From positions 147,876,580 to 147,940,579 of the forward strand of contig JAHLJT010000631.1 of assembly GCA_031308135.1 (NCBI GenBank): a stretch of DNA of 64,000 bases, given 5' to 3'. This DNA comes from Acheta domesticus (lineage: Eukaryota > Arthropoda > Insecta > Orthoptera > Gryllidae). Below, piece after piece: positions 12,326-23,800 of the stretch (positions are counted from its first letter, which is position 1; each line of letters opens with the position of its first letter). Made by a program: the position numbers and the translations under genes. Below the pieces are notes generated by a model. The model saw nothing but the letters and a program-made list of their open reading frames with translations, searched no databases and was not told the origin of the DNA.

Positions 12326-12836
12326 GCTGTAGAGTTCTCTCCCATTCATATAAATATTTCGTACTCATTAAATTTTTACAGGTTATTTTAATCTCAACAT
12401 TTCAACTATTTTTGTGTAATTTTAATTACCTATTTTCTGAATAATCTCACCAAATATTTGTAATTTAATTCCAGATTCAAATGAATAAATATGTTTTTGT
12501 GTCGGACGAAGCGCAAAAAATTATAGAAAACGTTGTTTGCATACTTATTTGTTAAAATAATACTTTTTTCTGAAATATATGAACTTTGACTGTTGGAAAA
12601 CTACAGAGGATAAATTCTGTGTATAATTTAGACAATTCTAACATAATATTCTCGACTATTTCATCATTGTAATAAAAAAAATTCTTTGCAGTTTTGTTCA
12701 ATCCAAGCCTAAAGGAGCGTATTAAACTACATCGAGGTCGTACTACTCAGATGATTCCTATTACATTTTATTTTTAAGACGCAGACGACTTAATATTTTT
12801 TTTCAAGCAGGTGTCAATAACTAGCTGGACGGATTT

Positions 12837-13572
12837 TTGGAAGAAACCGAAAACAATATCAATGATACGCTTGATTCTATTCTCACTACCACTCTATTGA
12901 CGCTATTCTCACTACCAGTAGTTGCTCAAAAAATTCCTGGCATCGATGGGGGATGGACATTCATACCGAAGTCCTTGCGGTATTTGAAGAAGAAGCATTG
13001 GTTGGTGCAGACGACGCAAATGCTTATCATTTTCCCAAATTAGGTCAGCATTTGCTGAAAGATTTGGCACTTTTTCCCATCTGGGGAAACTTAAAATCTG
13101 GGAATTTTGGCTACGGGAGGATACCTGCATCTTCCTCATCAGTGGAAGGAGAATACGGAAAACTAAAAAAAAAGTTTTTGTCAATCTTCCATTGAGGATC
13201 GACGATTTTCTTGCCAAACACATAAATTATCTAATGGGAAAAATGAAGATTGTCAAAAATAATTTAAACAAAGCGAATGACAGAACTGTAGAAACTGCTG
13301 TGAAGAGTGGTGTATCTGACGCAGTCGACTTCAACAAGGACGAAAGTTTTAATCCTCAAACAGAGAAGATCGAGACCCCATGTATTCTTGTAAGTTCTGC
13401 ACGAGGGATTTCCAGCCAGATATCGTGTCCAGCTTGCCGAAATGGAGACATTCCGACAAGTGCTCATGAGTGCATATTGTGCAGTAAGAAAGTGCATGCA
13501 TTAAATGAATGTTCTAAACCATTTAATAATGAGGAAGGCTATGGAGCACGTCGAGTTTGCCTCAACTGCTAA
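12837..13572 (+). pseudogene. MULE transposase C-terminal tail plus Cys/His zinc module (copy A)
   Basis: Three forward frames in succession give IPGIDGGWTFIPKSLRYLKK, then LALFPIWGNLKSG and IPASSSSVEGEYGKLKKK, then RIDDFLAKHINYLMGKMK. I recall this order from the C-terminal tail of a repetitive insect (notably aphid) MULE-type protein family. A compact zinc module follows at about 13426-13572: CPAC, then HEC-X2-C, HALNEC and finally CLNC, a C2-C2-HC-C2 spacing like a cross-brace finger. A TAA directly after CLNC stops the frame in this copy; the family sequence would run on into the peptidase domain. The upstream catalytic part is missing. The true gene start is unknown. Confidence 0.65.
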
Positions 13573-13599
13573 AATGGCCAAACTTTTCGGTCCATATTA

Positions 13600-15266
13600 G
13601 CTATTCAGCATGTCGAAAAACTGGAAAGGACTTGGTGCTTCTAAATAGAAGAATCCAGTTTATAAATTCGTTGTCTTGGAGAAATCACTCCAAAGTACCT
13701 GTCATCAAGAATGCTTCTTCCATGATGCTTCATGAGCACACATTTAAAGGAGATGTAGTTTTCTTAAGTAATACATGTGCTTTTGACAGCTTTTTTCAAG
13801 CTATTTTCGTCATTACTCATGACAACCAAAATATACATGAAGTAAGTATTCATGAATTTTAATAAATAAATAAAAAGTTTTTAAAATATAACTATACTTT
13901 AAATTATTGTTCATATTTTATTAGATTTATAATTATTGTTTTTAAATTTTCTTTCCAACTAACTGTGCATTGAACTATACAAATGAATTCGTTAATAATT
14001 ATTTTATAGGTATTACAAATGACAGACAATTTTTAATATGGTTCAGGCAATGATATCCAAAGGGTTATCATCAAAAATATACAGGCTACGAGCAGAGATT
14101 TTGATGTCATACGGAGAAAAACGGGAAGTTGGAAACACGGGCATGTTTCAACTGGTGTGTAACTACGATGTAGCAATGCTAGCTGTAAGTATTATGAAAT
14201 CATGCCCGACAATTATTGAGACCACAATCTGTCAGAATGGTTGTAGGCAGAAGAAGTTACTCGGTAGAATCCAAGTATATGAAAGCTTTTTGCGAGAAAA
14301 TGCAGACTTAAGAGGAGTGATTGTAAATACAGCAAAGTGTCCATACAAGGATTACAACAATGCAAATTGCACAACTAATATAGAAAAAATGGGTAAGGAT
14401 AAGCCTAGGATTGAAAATTACTCAGAGTTAAAAATATAAAAAAAGTAATAACGTTAAATATTGCCTATCACAATCTCCAATATAATAAACTTCGCAATCC
14501 CTAAGTGTACTCTTCATAAAGATGATTTTAAATGTTTAGGGATTGAGGAATTAATATGCAAACAAGTTGTCAGTGAATGTTTCTTATCAATACATCCACT
14601 AACATCTTGTTCGTATATTAAACACTTAAAGACCTACATATATTTATCTATCGTTATTCCGGTTTCTATGTTACTATTAGGTAGAAAGTAACAAGTTTTT
14701 TGAGAATATTGCGAGACTTCAATGTTTGCTCTGTCTTTTCTTCGTGTGTACGTTTTGAGGTTTGATTAAGCACTAAAGAATATAATAAATACATTACTAC
14801 GACAAAATGGATCAATTAATATCTAAATTATTTTCACAAATAAACTACACATAAATTTGGGTTGAACGTACTTCTGTCCAATTATAGAATATTCATCCAA
14901 TGCAGTTATATTTTGCATTAATCCGACTTATAAATACTGATATTTTTCATTGTTTCAGGGCCATTTGTACTCATTGAACCATTTAACGTCTCTACTGGCG
15001 CGATGGTCACCATAAAATTGAGAGACATTCCTGAATGTATTTGCAATCCCCAAAACAAGGAACAGCTTTTCAAAATCGCTGGGGGTTTTCGATTTAAAGG
15101 ACCTAAACAAGTTCAGAATGACATTAGTAGGATAGGACACTACACATCCATATGTAAAAGAGCCAACACGTGCATTGAATTCGATGATTTAAGAGCCACA
15201 TCAACTAAAGTTTCAAAAAGTACTGCAGTTCTAGCGCATGTACTGATCTATATTTCTGACAACTAA
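13600..15266 (+). pseudogene. USP-like cysteine peptidase domain of the MULE gene, three exons (copy A)
   Basis: A linker NWKGLGAS (about 13620) leads to FKGDVVFLSNTCAFDSFFQA; the NTCAFDS box looks like the Cys box of C19 (USP-type) peptidases, with the Cys codon at 13776-13778. The last exon carries RIGHYTSICKRANTCIEFDD and VLAHVLIYISDN, like a USP His box (His codon 15138-15140) and final beta strand. Two introns are predicted: 13842-14009 (GTAAGT...TAG) and 14393-14958 (GTAAGG...CAG). The second joins a split glycine codon and restores the frame from exon 2 (14038-14392) into GPFVLIEPFN. A stop soon after the first acceptor and frameshifts upstream suggest this copy is damaged. Deubiquitinase or related activity is inferred from motifs only. 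Confidence 0.6.
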
Positions 15267-16889
15267 GACTAAACAACAAAAAATAAGATTAATATAAGAA
15301 ATCAAATTAAATGAAACGTGCAAGGAAAAAAGTGTGATTTGTATTTTTATGTATGAGGAAGGAACAGAATGAGTTTATGGGATGGATGAGGAAGCCAGGA
15401 AAATGAACAAGATACTAATAATATAAGAATCTTATGGCATTGGAAATGCTATTTTTAATTTGTAGTATAGCAAAATTATATCTCACTACAGTGGTTTTAT
15501 TTTTGGTGTCCCATTGTAATTGGGTCTGATGAGGTTAAGGAAATTGACTGAAGGAAAAACAGTAAATGTATCAGAAATTTTGTTTGTATATAATGTATTG
15601 TAATATCCCTTCAATAAGTGTATGAACTTTTTATTAGTGCTTTACATCATTCAAATTACTGCAACACGCAATTCATTATGTAAGTTAAGTTTGAAATTTG
15701 ACCGAGAGAAAAACAGTGAATATATCTGAAAGTTAGTTCGTTTTAATGCATCATAATATTCATTGAATAAGTAAATGAACATTTCATTACTTAAATTTAA
15801 TTCACATTACTACTTACTACTACACTAAAATAATTTATTCTGAATCATTTTATGAAATTCAAGTTGAGAATTTTTGTAGAAAAATCGATGTACAACCAAA
15901 TTATTTATTAGTTAATTTCTAAAATTTTAGTGCAAACACTAATTATGAGTAATTAACTACAATTATTGTAATACATTAATAATCAAAACAAAATGGTTGG
16001 TATAGATATTGACTACAGTTAAACATGCTCTAAGAGTTAAGTCCGGTGTTACGTCTGAAGTGAAAATAAATGAGAAAATCAAGTTCCTTTTAATTATAAT
16101 TATCAACATTTTAAATAAATGGCTAAAAACCAATTTTCTAATTCAATGATAATAAAAGTACTTATTCATTCTAACTAAAAAACGGTTTGCGAGCATTAAA
16201 AATATTCAATATATACTTTTGTTAAAATTCATTGAAATACAATTTTTTATTACTGAATAAATCAATTTATTTCATTGGGTCAGAGTACTACATCCCTGAA
16301 AAAAAAAATTATCTAAACCGAGGATTCAAAACAGGGTCTCTCCCAGGGATTCAAACAGGATCGAACAAATTTTGAAGGGTGTCAGTGCTGATCATGGGGG
16401 CCATTTGGCCCGTTGAATATGATTCTGATTATTAATATTTTTGTGTCACAGATCGAACTCTCTATTATCACAATGCACGTCATGTCGCAAAAGTGACTCC
16501 GTACTTAAAAAAACATTTATTCAATAAACGGCAAGAGTAATATATTTCTGTTAAGAATGATAAATTAGTATTCAATGTGCAATTAATTATCCATTTGGTT
16601 TAGGATGATAACGTCCCTTATTATCTACAGATAAAGTTCTGGCATGTTTAAATAATGATTATTATTTTAACAACAAGGAAAAATTAATAAAATTATCTCT
16701 GAAGAAATTAATATTGAATAAGTTTTTACTCACATACTACGTTTTAGTTATTCCTTCCCCCTACGTATTCTACAATTAATACTCATCTCAAGCATGGTTG
16801 CATAGTTCTACAGTATTTAACAATATTTATTTCATAGACGGCAACAGTAATAAATGTCTATTTAGAATAATAAATTGGTATATAATGTG

Positions 16890-18150
16890 CATTTTATTAC
16901 GATCTTGGTTTCGTTCGATTGTGCTCGTTGGTTCTCTCTATAATCGTATTTCAATTTCTGGAATAGTTGAAGATGATTCAGTTTTTAACAATTTTTTTCA
17001 ATGACGGCAAGAGTAATGTAAATGTCTGTTAAGAGTAATAACTTAATTGTAATGTGTTTTCATTATGATCTTGGTTTGGTTCGATTGTGCTCGTTGGTTC
17101 TCTCTATAATCGTATTTGAAGGTCTGCAATGGTTGAATATGATTCAGATTTTAACAATTTTTTTGCAATAACGGCAAGAGTAATAAATGTCTGTTTTGAG
17201 TAATAAATTAGTATGTAATGTGTATTTAATTATGCCCTTGATTTAGTTCGATTGTGCGCGTTGGTTCTCTCTATAATCGTACTTGAAGATCTGGAATGGT
17301 TGAAAATGATTCAGATTTTAACAATTTTTTTGCAATAAAGGCAAGAGTAATAACTGTCTGTTTAGGCGCAATAAATTAGTATGTAATGTGTATTTTTTAT
17401 GTTTTTGGTTTGTTCGATTGTGCTCGTTAGTTCTCTCTATAATCGTATTTGAAGTTCTGGCATGGTTGAATATGATTCAGTTTCTAACAATTTTTTTGCA
17501 ATAACAAGCAAAAATAATGAATGTCTGTTTAGCGTAATAAATTAGTATGTAATGTGTATTTAATTATGTTTTTGGTTTGGTTAGATTGTGCTCGGTAGTT
17601 CTCCCTATAATCGTATTTGAAATTCTGGCATGGTTGAATATTATTAAGATTTTGACAATTTTTTTGCAATAACGGCAAGAGTAACAAATGTCTGTTTAGA
17701 GTAATAAATTAGTATATAATGTGTATGTAGTTATGTTGTTGGTTTGGTTCGATTGTGCTCGTTAGTTCTCTCTATAATCGTATTTGAAATTCTGGCATGG
17801 TTGTATATGATTCAGATTTTAAACAATTTTTTTGCAATAACGGCAAGAGTAATAAATGTCTGTTTAGAGTTATAAATTAGTACGTAATGTGTATTTAATT
17901 ATGTTGTTGGTTTGGATCGATTGTGCTCGTTGGTTCTCTCTATGTTCGTATTTGAATTGTTGGGATGGTTGAATAACTATGATTCAGATTTTAACAATAT
18001 TTTTTCATCAACGGCAACAGTATTAAGTTGTTTTCTTGGAGTAATAAAGTAGTAAATAATATGTATTTAATCATGTTTTTGGTTTCGTTCGATTGTGATC
18101 GTCGGTTCTCTCTATAATCGTATTTGTAATTTTGGCATGGTGTCATGCGG
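16890..18150 (-). repeat. Right-arm tandem repeats, ~167 bp period (copy A)
   Basis: About eight units carry the reverse complement of the left-arm core (TTCGATTGTGCTCGTT and TCTCTATAATCGTATTTGAA), near 16913, 17079, 17249, 17413, 17583, 17747, 17916 and 18088. A more degraded unit near 16530-16620 lies just inside. The two arms have different unit numbers, so they have not stayed exact mirror images. Confidence 0.88.
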
Positions 18151-18449
18151 GTTGCATATCTACGATGTGTTTAACAATTTATTTTTCATAAACGGGGAGT
18201 GTAACTTAATTTTTGGGTAATAAATTAGTAATAAATGAGTACTAAATATTGTATTATTTTGAATAGATTTTGCCAATTTTTTAAATATGGTTGTGCTAGC
18301 TTGACAGTCACATGTTTTTCAAAAATGGCCAAAGTAAAAAAATTAATTTTAGAGTAATAAATTAGTAATAAATGAGTACTAAATATTCCATTTGGTTTGG
18401 TGCGATTGTGCTATAGTGGTTGTGCCAGCTTGACACAGCCCACAGAAGG

Positions 18450-19284
18450 TACCCCCATGAGTTGAGCAAACCAGAAGTCGACATCTCTGCGTCGCACGCA
18501 TGGCTCCAGCGTGGGGATCACTTTCCGGAGACAGAAGCCTTCATGATAGCTATCCAGGAGCAAGTGGTGCCAACTTTGAACTACAGAATATACATTCTGA
18601 AGAATTCGACCATCAAATCCGACACATGTAGGATATGTGAGGCCGCAAGCAAAACTATCCAACACGTGGCAAGTGGATGTAGCGGCCACGCGCAGTTGGA
18701 ATATAAAAAGGGGCATGATGAAGCGGAGAAGCAGGTCCACCAATTATTAGCAATGAAAATGGGCTTACTCGCCACTTCCATGCCTTATTACAAATATGTC
18801 TCTCAGAACGTGCTTGAAAGAACACTATTGAGATCGCTCCATTATCACTGACAGACAAGTTGGCGGCAGCAGGCCCGATTTAACATACATTGATAGAAAC
18901 CATCGGCAGGCTTTCGTTATGGATATATTAATATATAACACCCACAACATACCGGTAAAACATCAAGAATAGATCCAGAAATATACCGATCTCGCCCATG
19001 AAGTCGCTGCTCAGTGAAACCTCAGCAAAGTGACAACTGTGCCAATAATAATATCAGCCACAGGAGTGATACCGAAAATGACACTTCGAGCACTAGAGGG
19101 TCTTCACTTGGATGCTAGAAGTATATATATAATATGGAGAAGGCAGTTATTTTGAATATATGCCTTATTGTTAGACTCACTTGAATCTTCAATAAACCAA
19201 CCGCACACCTGGCCATCATACCTGTGAGTGGTTGACCTACCGACCAGTAAAAACTGTGGAGAATAAAATAAATAATAATAATAA
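18450..19284 (+). pseudogene. R2/R4-Dong-type LINE: CCHC and restriction-like endonuclease, 3' end (copy A)
   Basis: This continues the LINE after the MULE. The frame reads YPHELSKPEVDIS, then SHAWLQRGDHFPETEAF and IAIQEQVVPTLNYR, then a C-X2-C-X8-H-X4-C finger (first Cys 18627) and QVGGSRPDLTYIDRNHRQAF. The PD at 18874-18879 and the Asp at 18922-18924 are 14 residues apart, matching the PD-X12-14-D site of restriction-like endonucleases in R2/R4/Dong LINEs. Later VTTVPIIISATGVIPK and LEGLHLDARSIYII complete the C-terminus. Stops near 18970 and 19018 break it. It ends in an ATA/TAA-rich tail at about 19284. This endonuclease type nicks target DNA for target-primed reverse transcription. Confidence 0.85.
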
Positions 19285-20300
19285 CACTAAATATTTACTG
19301 TTTATATGTGAGTTTCGAGGTACAATTAGTTGACTACGGAACTTGATTACGTAATTTTGCAACTAGAAAGTTGTGTCTTCTGACACAGGGTAATGCATTA
19401 ATGGGTGTGCCTCCTTCAGTGGCGCGGTCCCGGGTGGCGCGCGGGCAGGCCAGCGGGGTTGACGACATGGACACTGTTGCTGGCACCGAAACAAGAGGAA
19501 AAACACACTCATGAGCATCCAAATGCCGTGTAGTGTGTTTTGAAAGGCTAGTAACTTCTAAACCCGTTTGATGTCTCTACAAATATGTTCAATACAGCTT
19601 AATATTGGATAAAGAAATCCGTCATAGAAGTGTGACTCCAATAAGGGTTGCTATCAGTGACGGCTTGCAGGCGCATTGAGGCGGTCAACCTGTTACGTCG
19701 TATGAATGAATAATTTAAATTCTTGAACACGATTTAATACTATTTTAAACATACTTATTAAATTCGTAAAATAACAGTTATACATATTTAATATAAATTG
19801 AAGCAACAACTGAGATGAACAATTGGTTTGAAAATTGTTAGTTTTATAAATCTGCAGCGCCGTGTACTGCTTACATTTTTGGTTGCTTGATGCTTGCCCG
19901 TGGGAATGTCAATAAAACATTGAGATTTGAAATGCAGAAGAAAAACGCCATTTTCTTAAAACGGCTACAAATTTTTAAAAGAAAATTATCATGACAAGGT
20001 TTTAGTGTTCTTTAATATTCTAAAATTAATATTTCCGTCCTACCATGAGGAAAACCGAAAATTTAAGTGTTTAAAAAATGTACTTGGGTGGCGATAGATG
20101 GCAGCTGTCAAGATTATGTGGCAATTCCGAATAGATAGATCAGGACCCAAGGAAACAGAAAACCAATAGGGAAAGTCTGTGCCATTCTGTAGCACCACTA
20201 GCTTTTAAAGAGACGCTAGACAAAACTGGTAACCGCACGATGATTTTCTTATTTATTCATTGACTTTTTTCAATTATTATAGACTAATACATTTAATAAA
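19285..20300 (+). other. Unassigned spacer (copy A)
   Basis: No gene recognised. It contains a short GC-rich patch at 19410-19500 (CGGTCCCGGGTGGCGCGCGG) in otherwise AT-rich DNA. The same sequence is at about 37724-38740 in copy B. Confidence 0.4.
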
Positions 20301-20376
20301 GCTCTGGCGGCTTGGCTCATTGTTTAGCGTGCTCGCTTTCCATAACGATTCCCCGAGTTCGATTCCCGGTCGGGGC
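20301..20376 (+). repeat. tRNA-derived SINE-like head (copy A)
   Basis: An A-box-like TGGCTCATTGTTTAGCGT and a B-box-like GAGTTCGATTCCCGG have tRNA-like spacing, as in the pol III promoter of a SINE. The 5' and 3' ends do not form a good acceptor stem, so I do not call a tRNA gene. It lies just before the CR1-like LINE ORF1. Confidence 0.6.
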
Positions 20377-20471
20377 AAAAGTATAGTGTGTGTTTTCCTT
20401 GCAATGTTGCGATTCGTTACCGGTCAGTGGCGGAGAGAGGACGCGTTCTTAGGAGCTCCAAGAGGATTTCG

Positions 20472-20880
20472 ATGACCTGCTGCCTAGCGTCCTACTGCGC
20501 GCGCGTTGGTACCTGGGCCGCCCGCCTTCGGACATTCCGCAACGCAGCGATGCAGGCCAGCACAGGTGGTGTAGGCATCAGCAAGCATTCGCAGCTCTTA
20601 TGCCCGAGCATACTGGCTATTCTGCTGCTGATTGCTGAAATAGAGCAGAATCCCGGTTTTATAGCAGAAACTGCGGTGGACACTGCGATGAATACCTGTC
20701 GCAAATGCGAAAGGAGTGAACGGAGGCTTCGGAGACTGGAGGCGCAACTGGCGGAGGGCTCATAAGTCAATCGGTGAGTTAACCTTAAAGCTACAAGTTC
20801 TGGAGCCAAAAACACGATAGCCGGGAAGGACAGGAAACTGCACAACCAGCCTTAGATGATGCAAGACCAAACAAAGCGGA
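20472..20880 (+). pseudogene. CR1/L2-like LINE ORF1, N-terminal part with 2A-like motif (copy A)
   Basis: From the ATG at 20472 the frame encodes a Cys/Arg-rich start, a hydrophobic stretch ILAILLLIAE, then EIEQNPGF (20637-20660), a degenerate form of the 2A ribosome-skipping consensus D-V/I-E-X-N-P-G-P. A CRKCERSERR box and a heptad-like helix (LRRLEAQLAE) follow. An extra base near 20755 shifts the frame in this copy; copy B stays open longer. The remaining esterase half of ORF1 lies beyond the hAT insertion, at 44232. The CR1/L2 group is inferred from the 2A-like motif, the SGNH domain and ORF2. Confidence 0.65.
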
Positions 20881-20888
20881 AACGTCAT

Positions 20889-23800
20889 CAGTGGCGAAGC
20901 GTCAGGGTAGGCAGAGTAAGCTGAGCTATCCCAAAGAATTTTGAAGAAGAAGAAAAATATCTTTTTCCTAAAAAAATAAAATTGTACATACTGAAACGAG
21001 TTGTTGATTAACTCTCACAAAATTTATAAATAAACAAGAGGGGGCAGGAATTCTTTTTCGGGAATGGGCTCCGGATCCAATCATCCACACAATGGAGACT
21101 AGGGGTAACGAAACTTTTCTTTATTACAAAAACAGAACAAAACCATTGCTATACAAAGTCAGTTGCTTTTGGCGCTCACAGGAGCATTTACTCTGTTTTT
21201 CCCGTGCTTTGTCTGATCCCTTTTTACAATTTTACGGTCACCTTATGGCTTTACTCCCTTACACTAGTTTTATTACTTAGGGGGGGGCTCAAATCAAGAT
21301 CACTGTTTTCTCTTGGTCAATCACTACTCTCCCCAACCTTCCGACCGCTTTTACTCACGAAAACCCCGTTGACTTGCGCCGTTTCAATACTCGCCCATCC
21401 GCCGTCGGCCGGCACCGCGCAGCCGCAGGAAGCCAGCGCGGGAGGGGGAGCCCGCCAATGCCGCGCCGGCGACTTGTTCGATGCGTTCTTGCTTGACGAG
21501 CCTGGCCACAGCCACCTCGCCCTTCGGGTAATTCCGTCTCCTTCGGAGGTGCTCGGAAGGGCGGCAGAGGAACGCGCCGCCGCCGCTTCTCACCCCACTC
21601 GTAGCCGCCGGGGTCTGCTTTGAAACGTAACCCACCGTTTTGATTTGTATCAGAGCGTTGTCCTCCCAGCTGCTATTCTCTCGTTCTTTTACGATACAGT
21701 TCTCGACCTTTATGGTAATGATCTTTAACTGTTCACCTAAGTGGTGCTTGATAATGTTAAAACTGGCATACTATGCTCCCTCCTCTATACGCAGTGTCCG
21801 TCCCCACGTGTTCATCATCCAAACGCGTTTCACCGTCTGTAACACTTTACTACTTCTTGCACTCTCTCTGTCTCGCTTCACTTTTCACGCTAATGCGTTC
21901 ACTTTGGTCCCACACTTTCTCCGTCACAACTCCACTCTGGTTTCCACTCTGTCCGCCACTATACGCTTTTCCTTCCCACACGATACCTTACGTCCACTCT
22001 CTTTCTCCGCCATTGCTCTACTGGTCTCGTGCTCGATTCGTGGCTCCTGGTTCTTCACGTTGAACCGCTCTGGCCCCCCACGACTCCGCCGGCGGACTAG
22101 CCACTGCCGCGCAGTTCAAACGTACAAAATTGGTTCGAAACGCATTGTTATCGTCTTAGTGATAACAATTCGTGTCATTACCCCCTCCTCCCCTTTTTCC
22201 GGATTTTTCACAACAAAATCCACCTAACTTTTGAGTCGGGTCTTCAAGGTCGCCCCCTTCTATAGGGCATGGGTCGCAAGTTATAAAAATTATAACAATC
22301 CTACTATTTCTTGTCTATCTGAATCTTGACCAATACCACGCCATCCACAATTTTCCATCGATCCCGTTTTCTCCTTGATGCCGCGATGTCCGGGTCGTCC
22401 TCCTGGATCCGGCCCTCTTTAAAACATTTAACTTTGTAATCTTTAATTGGGGCTTGATTCTTACTAAACACTTGCCTGTTGCCCAATATCCCTATTTGCT
22501 TGACTTGTTCCCATAGTTTTTCTTCTGATTCTTCCACTACATTTCCCGAGCATACCTCGTAACCTTCTTCCAATCCTTGGTCCATTTCAGCTTTCTGGCC
22601 TCCTAGTTCCGCCAGTTTCCGGTCGAGATCGATCGCAACCCTGCATTCCAACAAGAATTCTCTCCCCAGGATTATTGGATGTAATAAAGTTCTTCAGTAC
22701 CAGCGCTACTACTTCATGACCTTTGGTTGCCGATTTCCACATTTATCATGATCTGTTTGTAATGGGGGCTGGACCTCTTCTTGGTTGCTCCTATTACGTA
22801 CGCGCCCATTCATGGGCAAACACCTCATTTCTTGCCTTCCGCCAACAACTCCTCATAAAAATTTCTCCGACACCACCGTAATCGCGCAACCTGTATCGCA
22901 CTAACGCTCCAGTACTCATCCCTTCACACCTCACTCTAATCGTGGGGCATCTTCTTATTGGAATGTCCGAGCTCTTATTCGCCTTTGCCATGGCTGGTCG
23001 TCATAGGTCACCGTCTGAATGGTGTTGATAGGGACAGCGCTTGAGATATCCCTTGTCTCGTCGGTAATGGGGTCTCTCTTCACCACAGATTCTTCTGGTT
23101 TCATGTTTTCTTCCCTTGACTCCAATGGTACTATTTTGTCTTCCACCTCGCGACGATTATCCGGTATCTCCATCTGGTATTCCTCAATCTTGTTTTCATT
23201 TGCTTTGCATTGCTTTTGTTCAAAGTGGCAGTTCTGCTTTATTGCTTTATTTATAATTGACATATATGAAATAGTTTAGGTTTATGTGATTAGAACCACA
23301 CGACGAAATGGGAGATTCTGTGAGTATAGATGGTGACTTTTTTGATTCAGTTAACTTTTTGTTGGGTAATTCAGTTGAGGTGTTGTCCTTGAACAAAAAT
23401 TGCAATTGAAAGAAAAAATAGCCAGACCAAAGTTAAATATTTCACAAAAGGATGGGAAATATACAAGGACTTTTCAAGAAAAATGGTACTCCAAATACAG
23501 ATGGTTGTCAGGAAATAAAATAAAACAGACAAATCATTGTTTTTACTGCCTGATGTTTGGTGGGGAATAATCTTGGTGTAAAAATGGTCAGACTACATTA
23601 AAAAATTTTGAACTTAAAGCCTCGAAACATGCGACTAGTAAATTGCATATTCAAAATGCAGAGGCTTTCCATATGCTTGGGAGATACAGAATTGATCATT
23701 GTATTTCAGAAAGTGCTCGCATTCAAGCTGAAAAACATAACAGTGATGTTGCACGTAATAGAAAAATTGTAGGCCGTCTAATCGACGTTGTTTGTCATTT

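Larger units (their letters stand above)
10711..18440 (+). mobile_element. FB-like MULE with tandem-repeat terminal arms and a protease gene (copy A)
   Basis: The 7730 bp element starts GGCTGTGTCAAGCTGGCAC and ends with its exact reverse complement, flanked by a perfect 9 bp duplication CACAGAAGG (10702-10710 and 18441-18449). Removing it rejoins the LINE frame across RHRR-YPHEL. The termini continue as long inverted arms whose inner parts are ~168 bp tandem repeats. A 9 bp duplication plus internally repetitive long inverted repeats is the architecture of Foldback/MULE elements. The centre holds the C-terminal part of a transposase-like protein, a zinc module and a USP-like peptidase domain. 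The catalytic DDE part was not found, so this copy is probably non-autonomous or internally deleted. Confidence 0.9.

Noticed and set aside
20301..20376. Functional tRNA gene
   Set aside because: Good A- and B-box-like sequences, but the 5' and 3' ends do not pair into an acceptor stem; a SINE head fits better.
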